A DNA stretch of 7,626 nt from an uncultured Collinsella sp. (GCA_902491415.1 CABUHP010000080.1:1-7626), one strand, 5' to 3'. Positions 1 to 5,173 are shown, counted from the stretch's first letter. Notes: generated by a model not told the origin, from the letters alone. Numbers and translations: made by a program.

Positions 1-314
1 CGCTCGAGCTCGAACGCGTCGAGGATGGCCGCGCGTTTAACATCAATCCCGCCGGCCTCAACAAGGGCGTTGCCATCGCACGTTTCTGTGAGCACCTGGG
101 TATCGAGCGCGAGGAGACGCTGGCGCTCGGCGATTCCGAGTCCGACTTCTACATGGCTGACCACGTGGGCACGTTCTGCCTGGTCGAGAACGGTTTGACC
201 AGCGCCGGCGCGCCCGAGTTCCTGGATGCTTGCGATAACGCCTACGTCACGCGCGGCAAGATTGTCGATGGCTGGGCGGCAACGGCAGAGTTGCTCGTCG
301 CGGCCCGTTCGTAG
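1..314 (+). CDS. HAD-superfamily hydrolase (Cof/sucrose-phosphatase-like), 3' part only
   Basis: The left edge cuts this gene; about 103 C-terminal codons are visible, read from base 3 to the TAG at 312-314. Two HAD phosphatase motifs are present. A Lys in the stretch NINPAGLNKGVAIA (Lys codon 63-65) matches motif III, and GDSESDFYMA (Asp codon 132-134) matches motif IV, which binds Mg2+. The spacing and the pattern of Lys followed by a helix resemble the class IIB (Cof-type or phosphoglycolate/sucrose-phosphate phosphatase) branch, which hydrolyses small phosphorylated metabolites in the cytoplasm. The nucleophile motif DxDxT and the cap domain lie outside the window, so the substrate cannot be inferred. 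The gene ends 53 bases before murI on the same strand. No terminator is evident in that gap, so co-transcription with murI is possible. Confidence 0.85.
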   Translation, partial: LELERVEDGRAFNINPAGLNKGVAIARFCEHLGIEREETLALGDSESDFYMADHVGTFCLVENGLTSAGAPEFLDACDNAYVTRGKIVDGWAATAELLVAARS

Positions 315-367
315 CGCGCCCCTATCGTTCTGAGCCATATCTTTTCGAGAGAGAATCTGGTGAGGTA

Positions 368-1252
368 ATGTCCGATATCGAGAATCCGGCAGGCGACACG
401 CGCCCGATTGGCGTGTTCGATTCTGGTCTGGGCGGTCTGACGGTTGCACGCGCGATTGCGACGGCGTTGCCGCACGAGTCCGTCTACTACTTTGGCGACA
501 CCAAGCGCTGCCCCTACGGCACCCGCACCGAGGACGAGGTGCGCTCGTTTGCACTGCAGGCGGGCCGTTGGCTGTCGAAGCACGACGTCAAGATCATGGT
601 CATCGCCTGCAATACGGCGACCGCTGCGGCCTTGCGTTTGGCCCAGCAGGTGCTCGACGTCCCCGTCATCGGTGTGATCGCACCGGGCGCCCGCGCGGCA
701 ATCAACAGCACCCGCACGCGCCGGGTGGGCGTGCTCGCCACCAACCTCACCATTCGCTCAGGCGCTTACACACGTGCCATTCAGGACCTGGATGCCGGCG
801 TCGACGTATACGGCTGCCCTGCCTCGAGCTTTGTCGAGGTCGTTGAGCACGAGCTCGCCTCGGGCGCACATCTGCAAGAGCAGTGGCTCGAGAACGAGGA
901 CATCTTTGATACGCCTGCCGTACGCGCGCTGGTCGGCGCCACGGTTGAACCGCTGCGCGACCACGGCATCGATACCGTGGTACTCGGCTGCACGCATTTT
1001 CCGCTGCTCGTGGGACCTATTCGCCATGCGCTGGGTCCCGGAGTGCGCGTGGTGAGCTCCGCCGAGGAGACCACGCGTGAGTTGACCGATATTCTCACGC
1101 GCCGCGAGCAGCTGGCGGGCGACGCAGCCGAGCCGCAGCATCGTTTTGCAACGACGTCCGATAACATTGCCGAGTTTGCGGTGGCGGGCAGTTTTATCTT
1201 TGGCCAGCCGCTCAAGAGCATTGAGCATATCGATATCGACGAACTGAAATAG
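368..1252 (+). CDS. murI: glutamate racemase
   Basis: MurI interconverts L- and D-glutamate without a cofactor and supplies D-Glu for the peptidoglycan stem peptide in the cytoplasm. The 294-residue product fits the family (about 260-290). The N-terminal GVFDSGLGGLTV has the conserved Asp (D18). The first catalytic Cys is C81 in ACNTATAAAL and the second is C208 in GCTHFPLL, followed by H210. These are the paired acid/base cysteines of the two-base mechanism. The family signature after the first Cys is usually CNTAS/CNTAT, so the active site looks intact. The ATG is preceded by GGTGAGG (359-365) at a short spacing of 2 bases, while a purine run further upstream (347-353) may help. The order murI, rph, rdgB is a recurrent bacterial neighbourhood (for example the racE-rph-ysnA region of Bacillus subtilis), which supports the assignment. 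Confidence 0.97.
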   Translation: MSDIENPAGDTRPIGVFDSGLGGLTVARAIATALPHESVYYFGDTKRCPYGTRTEDEVRSFALQAGRWLSKHDVKIMVIACNTATAAALRLAQQVLDVPVIGVIAPGARAAINSTRTRRVGVLATNLTIRSGAYTRAIQDLDAGVDVYGCPASSFVEVVEHELASGAHLQEQWLENEDIFDTPAVRALVGATVEPLRDHGIDTVVLGCTHFPLLVGPIRHALGPGVRVVSSAEETTRELTDILTRREQLAGDAAEPQHRFATTSDNIAEFAVAGSFIFGQPLKSIEHIDIDELK

Positions 1253-1307
1253 ATACAAGGTCACCGACCAAAGGCTCACGTTCACCTTTTGCCGAAAGGA
1301 TTTTTCC

Positions 1308-2033
1308 ATGGAGTATATGCAGGTCAATCGCGCCAACGGCCGCGCCGCCGATGAGCTGCGCCCCATCAAGCTTACTCGCGGCGTCATGAAACACGCCCAC
1401 GGTTCGTGCCTGGCCGAGTTTGGCGATACTCACGTGCTGTGCGCCGCCACCATCGAGGAGGGCGTGCCGGGCTGGCGCAAGGGCGCCAAGGCCGGTTGGG
1501 TAACGGCGGAGTACGCCATGCTGCCGGCATCGACCGGCAAGCGCTGCAAGCGCGAGCATGCCAGCCGTAAGGGCCGCTCCATGGAGATCGAGCGCCTCAT
1601 CGGTCGCAGCCTGCGTACCGTCGTCAACATGAAGGCACTCGGCGAGTACACCGTTACCGTCGACTGCGACGTGATTCAGGCAGACGGCGGCACACGAACG
1701 GCGAGCATTACCGGCGCCTGGGTGGCACTGCACGACGCCCTTGCCATGTGGGTCGAGGCGGGTAAGCTCGAGCGCATCCCGCTCACGGGCCAGGTCGCCG
1801 CGATTTCCATGGGCGTTGTCGACGGCAACACCCTGCTCGACCTGGATTATTCCGAGGACAGTCACGCCGAGGTCGACATGAACCTTGTCGCCACCGATAC
1901 CGGTGAGATGATCGAGCTCCAGGGTACTGGCGAGCAGGCACCCTTCGACCGCAAGCGCCTCAATTCCCTGCTCGATTTGGGCGACAAGGGCATTGCCGAG
2001 CTCATCGAGCTCCAGCGCCAAGTCCTCGCCTAA
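1308..2033 (+). CDS. rph: ribonuclease PH (phosphorolytic 3'-5' exoribonuclease)
   Basis: RNase PH removes nucleotides 3' of the CCA end of tRNA precursors using phosphate and releases nucleoside diphosphates; the active form is a ring hexamer. The 241-residue product has the family's full length. Visible signatures are NGRAADELRPIKLTRG near the N-terminus, EFGDTHVLCAATIEEGVP, GWVTAEYAMLP, GRSMEIERLIGRSLR (with the phosphate-binding Arg), QADGGTRTASITGA, and DLDYSEDSHAEVDMN with the acidic residues D178 and D184. The start at 1308 is chosen because AAAGGA (1295-1300) lies 7 bases upstream; the next ATG (1317) would be 16 bases away. One oddity is that the segment after MLP reads ASTGKR. Family members such as E. 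coli have Arg right after MLP, and the loop here is about two residues shorter. It lies 55 bases after murI with no clear terminator between. Confidence 0.97.
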   Translation: MEYMQVNRANGRAADELRPIKLTRGVMKHAHGSCLAEFGDTHVLCAATIEEGVPGWRKGAKAGWVTAEYAMLPASTGKRCKREHASRKGRSMEIERLIGRSLRTVVNMKALGEYTVTVDCDVIQADGGTRTASITGAWVALHDALAMWVEAGKLERIPLTGQVAAISMGVVDGNTLLDLDYSEDSHAEVDMNLVATDTGEMIELQGTGEQAPFDRKRLNSLLDLGDKGIAELIELQRQVLA

Positions 2034-2040
2034 CCTGCAA

Positions 2041-2141
2041 AAAAGGGACAGGTTTATTTTGGCAGGTTTTATCTGCGGAAACGCCGATAGATAAGGTTGA
2101 TGCCACATGAAAGGGGAGACGCCGACAGACCGGTCCCTTTT
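2041..2141. repeat. inverted-repeat element between rph and rdgB (MITE/REP-like or structured leader)
   Basis: The segment is bounded by a 12-base inverted repeat with one mismatch: AAAAGGGACAGG at 2041-2052 and CCGGTCCCTTTT at 2130-2141. Its interior is AT-richer than the flanking genes. It holds a small hairpin (GCAG 2062-2065 with CTGC 2073-2076) and a degenerate direct repeat (ACGCCGATAGAT at 2081-2092 and ACGCCGACAGAC at 2119-2130). A second copy of the arm, AAAGGG at 2110-2115, could pair with the same right arm CCCTTT (2135-2140), giving two competing folds. The T-run at the right end on the + strand and the mirror T-run on the - strand mean it could act as a terminator in either direction. 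No reading frame of its own and no clear target-site duplication are visible. Whether it is a dispersed repeat cannot be judged from a single copy. Confidence 0.45.
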
Positions 2142-2162
2142 ACGTGACTTTGCTATACGGAC

Positions 2163-2169
2163 AAGGAGG
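2163..2169 (+). promoter_or_regulatory. ribosome binding site that fixes the rdgB start
   Basis: AAGGAGG is a near-perfect Shine-Dalgarno sequence 6 bases before the ATG at 2176. It decides against the in-frame upstream ATG at 2107, which lies inside the inverted-repeat element and has no comparable site. Confidence 0.9.
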
Positions 2170-2175
2170 CCACTC

Positions 2176-2817
2176 ATGGCACTTGAGAAGATCGACATCG
2201 ACACCCTCGACCCGGCAGCGACCATCGTCGTGGCAACGGGCAACGCCCATAAGCTCACCGAGATCGAGGCCATTTTGGGCAAGGTTATGCCCGAGGTTCG
2301 CTTTGTGGCGCTCGGCCAGCTGGGCGATTTTGAGGACCCCGAGGAAAACGGCACGACGTTTTTGGAGAACGCCATCATCAAGGCCCAGGCTGCGGTGGAG
2401 GAGACGGGCCTTATGGCCATTGCCGACGATTCGGGCCTGGTCGTCGACGCGCTGGATGGTGAGCCCGGTGTGTATAGCGCGCGCTACGCGGGCGTTCACG
2501 GCGACGATGCCGCCAACAATGCCAAACTGCTCGTGAATCTGGAGGGCGTGGCCGACGAGGACCGCACTGCGCGCTTTATGAGCGTCGTCGCGCTCATCGA
2601 CACGGACGGTTTGGTCACCTATGGTGAGGGTGCCTGCGAGGGCGTTATCGCACACGAGGGCCGCGGCGATCACGGCTTTGGCTACGACCCGCTGTTCCTG
2701 CCGGTCGACACGCCGGGCAAGACCATGGCCGAGCTGACGGCGGACGAGAAGAACGCCATCAGCCATCGTTTCCACGCGCTCGAGCATCTGTCCGCCAAAC
2801 TGACGGGCGAGGAGTAG
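2176..2817 (+). CDS. rdgB: dITP/XTP pyrophosphatase (RdgB/HAM1 family)
   Basis: This enzyme hydrolyses ITP, dITP and XTP to monophosphates plus pyrophosphate, which keeps deaminated purines out of DNA and RNA. The 213-residue product matches the family (about 195-210) apart from a short N-terminal extension of some 15 residues. The motifs occur in order: ATGNAHKLTEI (residues 20-30) with the nucleotide-binding TGNxxK; ENGTTFLENAIIKA; ADDSGLVVDAL with the catalytic Asp (D85), then GVYSARYAG; HEGRGDHGFGYDPLFLP (160-176); and SHRFHAL (196-202), which reads the purine base. All key residues are present. An in-frame ATG at 2107 would add 23 residues unlike the family and lacks a good ribosome site, so 2176 is preferred. 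The TAG is three bases from the GTG of dtd, implying a shared transcript and coupled translation. Confidence 0.96.
   Translation: MALEKIDIDTLDPAATIVVATGNAHKLTEIEAILGKVMPEVRFVALGQLGDFEDPEENGTTFLENAIIKAQAAVEETGLMAIADDSGLVVDALDGEPGVYSARYAGVHGDDAANNAKLLVNLEGVADEDRTARFMSVVALIDTDGLVTYGEGACEGVIAHEGRGDHGFGYDPLFLPVDTPGKTMAELTADEKNAISHRFHALEHLSAKLTGEE
2809..2814 (+). promoter_or_regulatory. ribosome binding site for dtd, embedded in the rdgB C-terminus
   Basis: GAGGAG is formed by the two final Glu codons of rdgB and lies 6 bases before the GTG at 2821. It supports the GTG start and ties dtd translation to that of rdgB. Confidence 0.8.
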
Positions 2818-2820
2818 GCC

Positions 2821-3267
2821 GTGCGTGCGGTGGTGCAGCGCGTGCTCAACGCCGGCGTGACGGTAGACGGCGAGTGCGTGGGCAAAATTGGGCGCGGCTA
2901 TCTGGTGCTGCTGGGCGTGGGCCACGGCGACACGCGCGCCGAGGCCGATAAGCTGTGGGGAAAGCTCCGGGGCTTGCGCATTAACGAGGACGAGAACGGC
3001 AAGACCAACCTGGCACTTGCCGATGTCGACGGCGAGGTTCTCGTGGTGTCGCAGTTCACGCTGTTCGCCGATTGCCGTCACGGCCGCCGTCCATCGTTTA
3101 CGGATGCCGGCGCCCCCGATGTCGCCAACGAGCTCTACGAGTACTTCCTGACGCTCGTTCGCCAAGATGTCGAACACGTGGCGCACGGCATCTTTGGCGC
3201 CGATATGAAAGTCGATCTCGTCAACGACGGCCCATTCACCATCGTCTTGGATACCGATAGTCTGTAA
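2821..3267 (+). CDS. dtd: D-aminoacyl-tRNA deacylase (DTD)
   Basis: DTD is a cytoplasmic homodimer that cleaves D-amino acids (and glycine mischarged on tRNA-Ala) from tRNA, a chiral proofreading step. The 148-residue product has the family's usual length of about 145-150. It begins [18 protein letters not shown], the typical first strand. Both signature motifs are present: SQFTLFAD (residues 77-84), and NDGPFTI (135-141), which holds the Gly-cisPro dipeptide (G137-P138) that excludes L-amino acids. Most members have Val rather than Phe after that Pro, a conservative change. The start is GTG, fixed by the Shine-Dalgarno at 2809-2814 and by alignment to the family N-terminus. It is the last gene of the murI-rph-rdgB-dtd run. 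No strong terminator follows; there is only an unpaired-looking T-run at 3289-3294. Confidence 0.96.
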   Translation: MRAVVQRVLNAGVTVDGECVGKIGRGYLVLLGVGHGDTRAEADKLWGKLRGLRINEDENGKTNLALADVDGEVLVVSQFTLFADCRHGRRPSFTDAGAPDVANELYEYFLTLVRQDVEHVAHGIFGADMKVDLVNDGPFTIVLDTDSL

Positions 3268-3300
3268 GTAGTCAATTTGGGACCGGGCTTTTTTAGCTAC

Positions 3301-3330
3301 TTGCGTATGGCCACAACAGGGTGCTATAGT
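3301..3330 (+). promoter_or_regulatory. predicted sigma70-type promoter of veg-ispE
   Basis: A -35-like TTGCGT (3301-3306) and a -10-like TATAGT (3325-3330) are separated by 18 bases. The -10 is preceded by TGC, an extended -10 element. Transcription would start near 3337 and give a leader of roughly 60 bases before veg. This is the best promoter match in the 130-base gap between dtd and veg. Confidence 0.55.
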
Positions 3331-3350
3331 ATTAGAGTTTTGTCTATCTT

Positions 3351-3370
3351 AGGGGTATTATCCCCTTTTT
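3351..3370 (+). terminator. small hairpin plus T-run in the veg leader (possible attenuator)
   Basis: AGGGG (3351-3355) and CCCCT (3362-3366) can form a 5-bp stem around a 6-base loop, followed directly by T residues up to 3370. It sits between the predicted promoter and the veg ribosome site. The stem is short, so efficient termination is doubtful; partial attenuation or a 5' stabilising hairpin are alternatives. Confidence 0.3.
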
Positions 3371-3384
3371 GAATTGCACCTTCT

Positions 3385-3389
3385 GGAGG
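3385..3389 (+). promoter_or_regulatory. ribosome binding site that fixes the veg start
   Basis: GGAGG lies 8 bases before the ATG at 3398. The upstream in-frame TTG at 3374 has no such site and would translate through this Shine-Dalgarno sequence, so the ATG is chosen. Confidence 0.85.
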
Positions 3390-3397
3390 CCCTGTTC

Positions 3398-3694
3398 ATG
3401 GAAGAGATGGAAGTCAATCACGTCGACGACATCCACGAGAAGCTGACCGATATGGTGGGCGATCGCGTTAAGGTGAAGGCCAACATGGGCCGCACCCGCG
3501 TCGTCGAGCGCATGGGCACCATCAAGAGCGTCCATCCGGCAGTCTTTATCGTCGAGGTCGACGAGCGCCGTGGCCGCAAGTCGCGTCAGTCCTACCAGTA
3601 TATTGATGTTCTCACCGGCCAGGTCGAGTTGTTCGATCCCGAGAGCGGCGAGCACATTTTTACCCCGCTCGGCAATCAGCTCGAGGAGCACTAG
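3398..3694 (+). CDS. veg: Veg family protein (DUF1021)
   Basis: This 98-residue protein resembles Bacillus subtilis Veg (86 residues), which is reported to stimulate biofilm formation by opposing the SinR repressor; its biochemical role is otherwise poorly defined. The recognisable core is GDRVKVKANMGRTRVVERMGTI (split here as residues about 22-43), with the Arg-rich KANxGRxxxxERxG pattern. It is followed by VHPAVFIVEVD and by SYQYIDVLTGQVEL, which matches the family's SYxYxDxLTxxVEL ending. The fold expected is a small SH3/Sm-like beta barrel. It is strongly charged with no signal peptide or membrane segment. The veg-ispE order is conserved in Firmicutes, which supports the call. The SinR pathway may not exist in this organism, so function cannot be transferred beyond the family name. 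Confidence 0.92.
   Translation: MEEMEVNHVDDIHEKLTDMVGDRVKVKANMGRTRVVERMGTIKSVHPAVFIVEVDERRGRKSRQSYQYIDVLTGQVELFDPESGEHIFTPLGNQLEEH
3683..3688 (+). promoter_or_regulatory. ribosome binding site for ispE, embedded in the veg C-terminus
   Basis: GAGGAG, formed by the Glu-Glu codons near the end of veg, lies 8 bases before the GTG at 3697 and supports that start and translational coupling. Confidence 0.8.
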
Positions 3695-3696
3695 CG

Positions 3697-4593
3697 GTGA
3701 CCGATTGGTCCCTGACCCTTTCCGCGCCGGCAAAGATCAACCTCTATCTAGGGGTTCATACCGAGCGTGACGACCGCGGCTACCATAAGGTCGATTCCCT
3801 GATGGCAGCCGTCGGTCTTGTCGATACCGTGACGGTTACGCCGGCACAGGCGCTGACCGTCCAGACGATTCCGATATCCGACTTTCCCATGCAAAAGAAT
3901 ACGGCGTATCGTGCTGCGCTCGCTATGGCCGAGCATTATGGTCGTGAAGCCAGCGTCTGCATCACGATCGAGAAGCGCATCCCGTTGTGTGCCGGCCTGG
4001 GCGGTCCTTCGACGGATGCCGCGGCGGTCATTGTCGCCTTGGCAGAGCTGTGGGGTATCGACCGTGCCGATTCCGCGCTGGACAACATCGCACGCGGCAT
4101 TGGCGCTGACGTTCCCTTCTTTTTGCATGCCAGCCCTGCATTTTACGTGGGTGGGGGAGACGTGCTGGCAACCGAGTACCCCGCACTACCCGCGACACCC
4201 GTCGTGCTGGTCAAGCCGCGCGAGGCAAGCGTTTCAACAATTGAAGCCTATCGACGTTTTGACGAGACCCCAGCGCCTGCGGACAAGCCCGGAGCGATCG
4301 CATCTGCCCTTCGCTCGGGAGACGCAGAGGCGGCCTACGCGCTCGTCCACAACAACCTGGGTGTCATTTCCGCGCAGATGGAGCCGCGGATTCAAACGGT
4401 GCTTGACTGGCTTCGTTCACAGGACGGTACCATTGCCGCAAATGTGTGCGGTTCGGGTGCCTGCTCGTTTGCCATTTGCGATACTGCCGCCACGGCAGTC
4501 AATCTTGCGACAGCCGCTCAACAAAACGGCTGGTGGGCTTATGCAACGGAGCTCGTTTCCGACACGGTTCGCATTGAAGCGCCAAAGAAGTAA
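3697..4593 (+). CDS. ispE: 4-diphosphocytidyl-2-C-methyl-D-erythritol kinase
   Basis: IspE phosphorylates the 2-hydroxyl of CDP-methylerythritol with ATP, the fourth enzyme of the MEP (non-mevalonate) isoprenoid pathway. The 298-residue product is a GHMP kinase of normal length. Motif 1 is SAPAKINLYLGV (residues 9-20) with the catalytic Lys K13. The ATP-phosphate loop is PLCAGLGGPSTDAAA (96-110), and GIGADVPFF has the catalytic Asp D138. The C-terminal GHMP motif is VCGSGACSFAI. The phosphate loop departs from the usual GLGGGSS/GLGGSS form by having Pro-Ser-Thr (P104-S105-T106). It starts with GTG two bases after the veg stop codon, with its Shine-Dalgarno inside veg, so it is probably co-translated. 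The start is supported by the family N-terminus, which places the PAKINL motif about ten residues in. No hairpin terminator is visible before the tRNA gene 49 bases later. Confidence 0.96.
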   Translation: MTDWSLTLSAPAKINLYLGVHTERDDRGYHKVDSLMAAVGLVDTVTVTPAQALTVQTIPISDFPMQKNTAYRAALAMAEHYGREASVCITIEKRIPLCAGLGGPSTDAAAVIVALAELWGIDRADSALDNIARGIGADVPFFLHASPAFYVGGGDVLATEYPALPATPVVLVKPREASVSTIEAYRRFDETPAPADKPGAIASALRSGDAEAAYALVHNNLGVISAQMEPRIQTVLDWLRSQDGTIAANVCGSGACSFAICDTAATAVNLATAAQQNGWWAYATELVSDTVRIEAPKK

Positions 4594-4601
4594 AAATTTC
4601 T

Positions 4602-4631
4602 CTGGCACACGACGGAAATCTTTGTTACTAT
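4602..4631 (+). promoter_or_regulatory. possible promoter of the tRNA-Pro gene
   Basis: CTGGCA (4602-4607) and TACTAT (4626-4631) each match the sigma70 consensus at four of six positions and are 18 bases apart. Transcription would begin a few bases before the mature tRNA 5' end at 4643. An overlapping TATAGT (4629-4634) is an alternative -10. The tRNA may also be co-transcribed from veg-ispE. Confidence 0.35.
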
Positions 4632-4642
4632 AGTCGAGCTAA

Positions 4643-4719
4643 CGGGTTGTGGCTCAGTTTGGTAGAGCACTGCGTTCGGGACGCAGGGGTCGCTGGTTCA
4701 AATCCAGTCAACCCGACCA
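4643..4719 (+). tRNA. tRNA-Pro (anticodon CGG)
   Basis: A complete 77-base cloverleaf is visible. The acceptor stem pairs CGGGTTG (4643-4649) with CAACCCG (4709-4715), all seven pairs Watson-Crick. The D arm has a GCTC/GAGC stem (4652-4655, 4665-4668) around a 9-base loop with GG. The anticodon stem is CTGCG/CGCAG with loop TTCGGGA, giving anticodon CGG at 4677-4679, which reads CCG proline codons. The variable loop is GGGTC and the T arm contains TTCAAAT. Discriminator A4716 and an encoded CCA (4717-4719) finish the molecule. C1:G72 with A73 fits bacterial tRNA-Pro. It is a single tRNA gene between ispE and tatA, with its own terminator. Confidence 0.97.
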
Positions 4720-4730
4720 GAGCATGAGGA

Positions 4731-4758
4731 GGGACCGCTTCTTGCGGTCCCTTTTTTT
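4731..4758 (+). terminator. rho-independent terminator after tRNA-Pro
   Basis: A perfect 8-bp stem pairs GGGACCGC (4731-4738) with GCGGTCCC (4744-4751) around the loop TTCTT. Seven T residues (4752-4758) follow. It begins 12 bases after the tRNA CCA and separates the tRNA from the tatA promoter. Confidence 0.93.
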
Positions 4759-4766
4759 AGCTATTG

Positions 4767-4795
4767 TTGTGATACCGCGATACCCGCGGTATACT
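4767..4795 (+). promoter_or_regulatory. predicted sigma70-type promoter of tatA
   Basis: TTGTGA (4767-4772, four of six matches) and TATACT (4790-4795, five of six) are separated by exactly 17 bases. This is one of the best promoter matches in the window. Transcription would start near 4802, leaving a leader of about 30 bases before tatA. It sits just after the tRNA-Pro terminator, so tatA has its own promoter. Confidence 0.65.
4772..4792. promoter_or_regulatory. palindromic putative operator inside the tatA promoter
   Basis: ATACCGCG (4772-4779) and CGCGGTAT (4785-4792) form a perfect 8-base inverted repeat with a 5-base spacer. The spacer itself reads ATACC, so ATACC half-sites occur at 4772 and 4780 and an inverted one (GGTAT) at 4788, each 8 bases apart. 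The palindrome fills the space between the -35 and -10 elements, where a bound dimeric regulator would block or remodel RNA polymerase binding. The regulator is not identifiable from the sequence. A small RNA hairpin is unlikely because the site lies upstream of the predicted start. Confidence 0.45.
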
Positions 4796-4821
4796 CATTC
4801 GAGCTTGTCTCGCTGTATTGT

Positions 4822-4826
4822 GGAGG
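4822..4826 (+). promoter_or_regulatory. ribosome binding site that fixes the tatA start
   Basis: GGAGG lies 5 bases before the ATG at 4832. Upstream in-frame starts would read back through the promoter, the terminator and the tRNA and are not credible. Confidence 0.88.
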
Positions 4827-4831
4827 TCTAC

Positions 4832-5107
4832 ATGTTTGGACTGAGGGCTCCTGAGCTCATCATTATTCTCGTCGTTGTCCTGATTATCTTTGGGCCCAAG
4901 AACCTGCCGAAGCTCGGCAAGTCCCTCGGCTCTACCGTCAAGAATATCCGCGAGGGTATGGAGGGCGACGATAAGGGCGAAACCAAGCAGGCCGAGGACG
5001 TTGTGGTCGAGGAGTCCAAGGAGGACAAGGAGATCGCAGAGCTCGAGGCCAAGCTCGCTGCTGCCAAGCAAAAGAAGGCAGAGGACAGCGACGCGGACGC
5101 AGAGTAG
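4832..5107 (+). CDS. tatA: twin-arginine translocase subunit TatA/TatE family
   Basis: TatA polymerises in the cytoplasmic membrane to form the pore-like element through which folded proteins with twin-arginine signals cross, working with TatC. The 91-residue protein has the expected layout. A short periplasmic N-terminus, MFGLRAPEL, carries the conserved Glu E8. A single membrane helix spans about residues 9-20 ([12 protein letters not shown]). The FGP hinge at 20-22 leads to an amphipathic helix ([20 protein letters not shown]). The C-terminal tail is strongly charged, with Glu/Lys-rich heptad-like sequence (about 50-85), probably flexible or weakly coiled-coil, and a very acidic end. No tatB or tatC is adjacent. 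Members with such a short tail can act as TatA or as a bifunctional TatA/B. It is flanked by its own promoter and terminator, so it is likely a single-gene unit. Confidence 0.95.
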   Translation: MFGLRAPELIIILVVVLIIFGPKNLPKLGKSLGSTVKNIREGMEGDDKGETKQAEDVVVEESKEDKEIAELEAKLAAAKQKKAEDSDADAE

Positions 5108-5132
5108 TCCCATCCCTTTGGGGTGAGCACCT

Positions 5133-5165
5133 GACCGGCTTGCCCGCAGGCTAGCCGGTCTTTTT
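5133..5165 (+). terminator. rho-independent terminator after tatA
   Basis: GACCGGCT (5133-5140) pairs perfectly with AGCCGGTC (5153-5160). The 12-base intervening sequence can partly fold as well. TTTTT (5161-5165) follows. It starts 26 bases after the tatA stop codon. Confidence 0.85.
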
Positions 5166-5173
5166 CGTTTTTG

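Noticed and set aside
1253..1307. Terminator or regulatory hairpin between murI and rph
   Set aside because: Only a weak AAGGT/ACCTT match with a long loop is present, with no convincing stem plus T-run.
2151..2159. Extended -10 promoter (TGCTATACG) for rdgB
   Set aside because: No -35 lies at a suitable distance, and transcription would start inside the Shine-Dalgarno sequence at 2163-2169.
2107..2175. N-terminal extension of rdgB from an ATG at 2107
   Set aside because: It lies within the inverted-repeat element, encodes 23 residues unlike the family, and lacks a ribosome site. AAGGAGG sits just before the ATG at 2176.
1212..3186. Long - strand open frames across rph and rdgB-dtd (1212-2420 and 2140-3186)
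   Set aside because: Both are antisense shadows of well-identified + strand genes, with no family motifs and no start signals.
4649..4831. N-terminal extension of tatA reaching back through the tRNA
   Set aside because: It would translate the tRNA-Pro gene, its terminator and the tatA promoter. TatA proteins start with the short MFG segment found at 4832.
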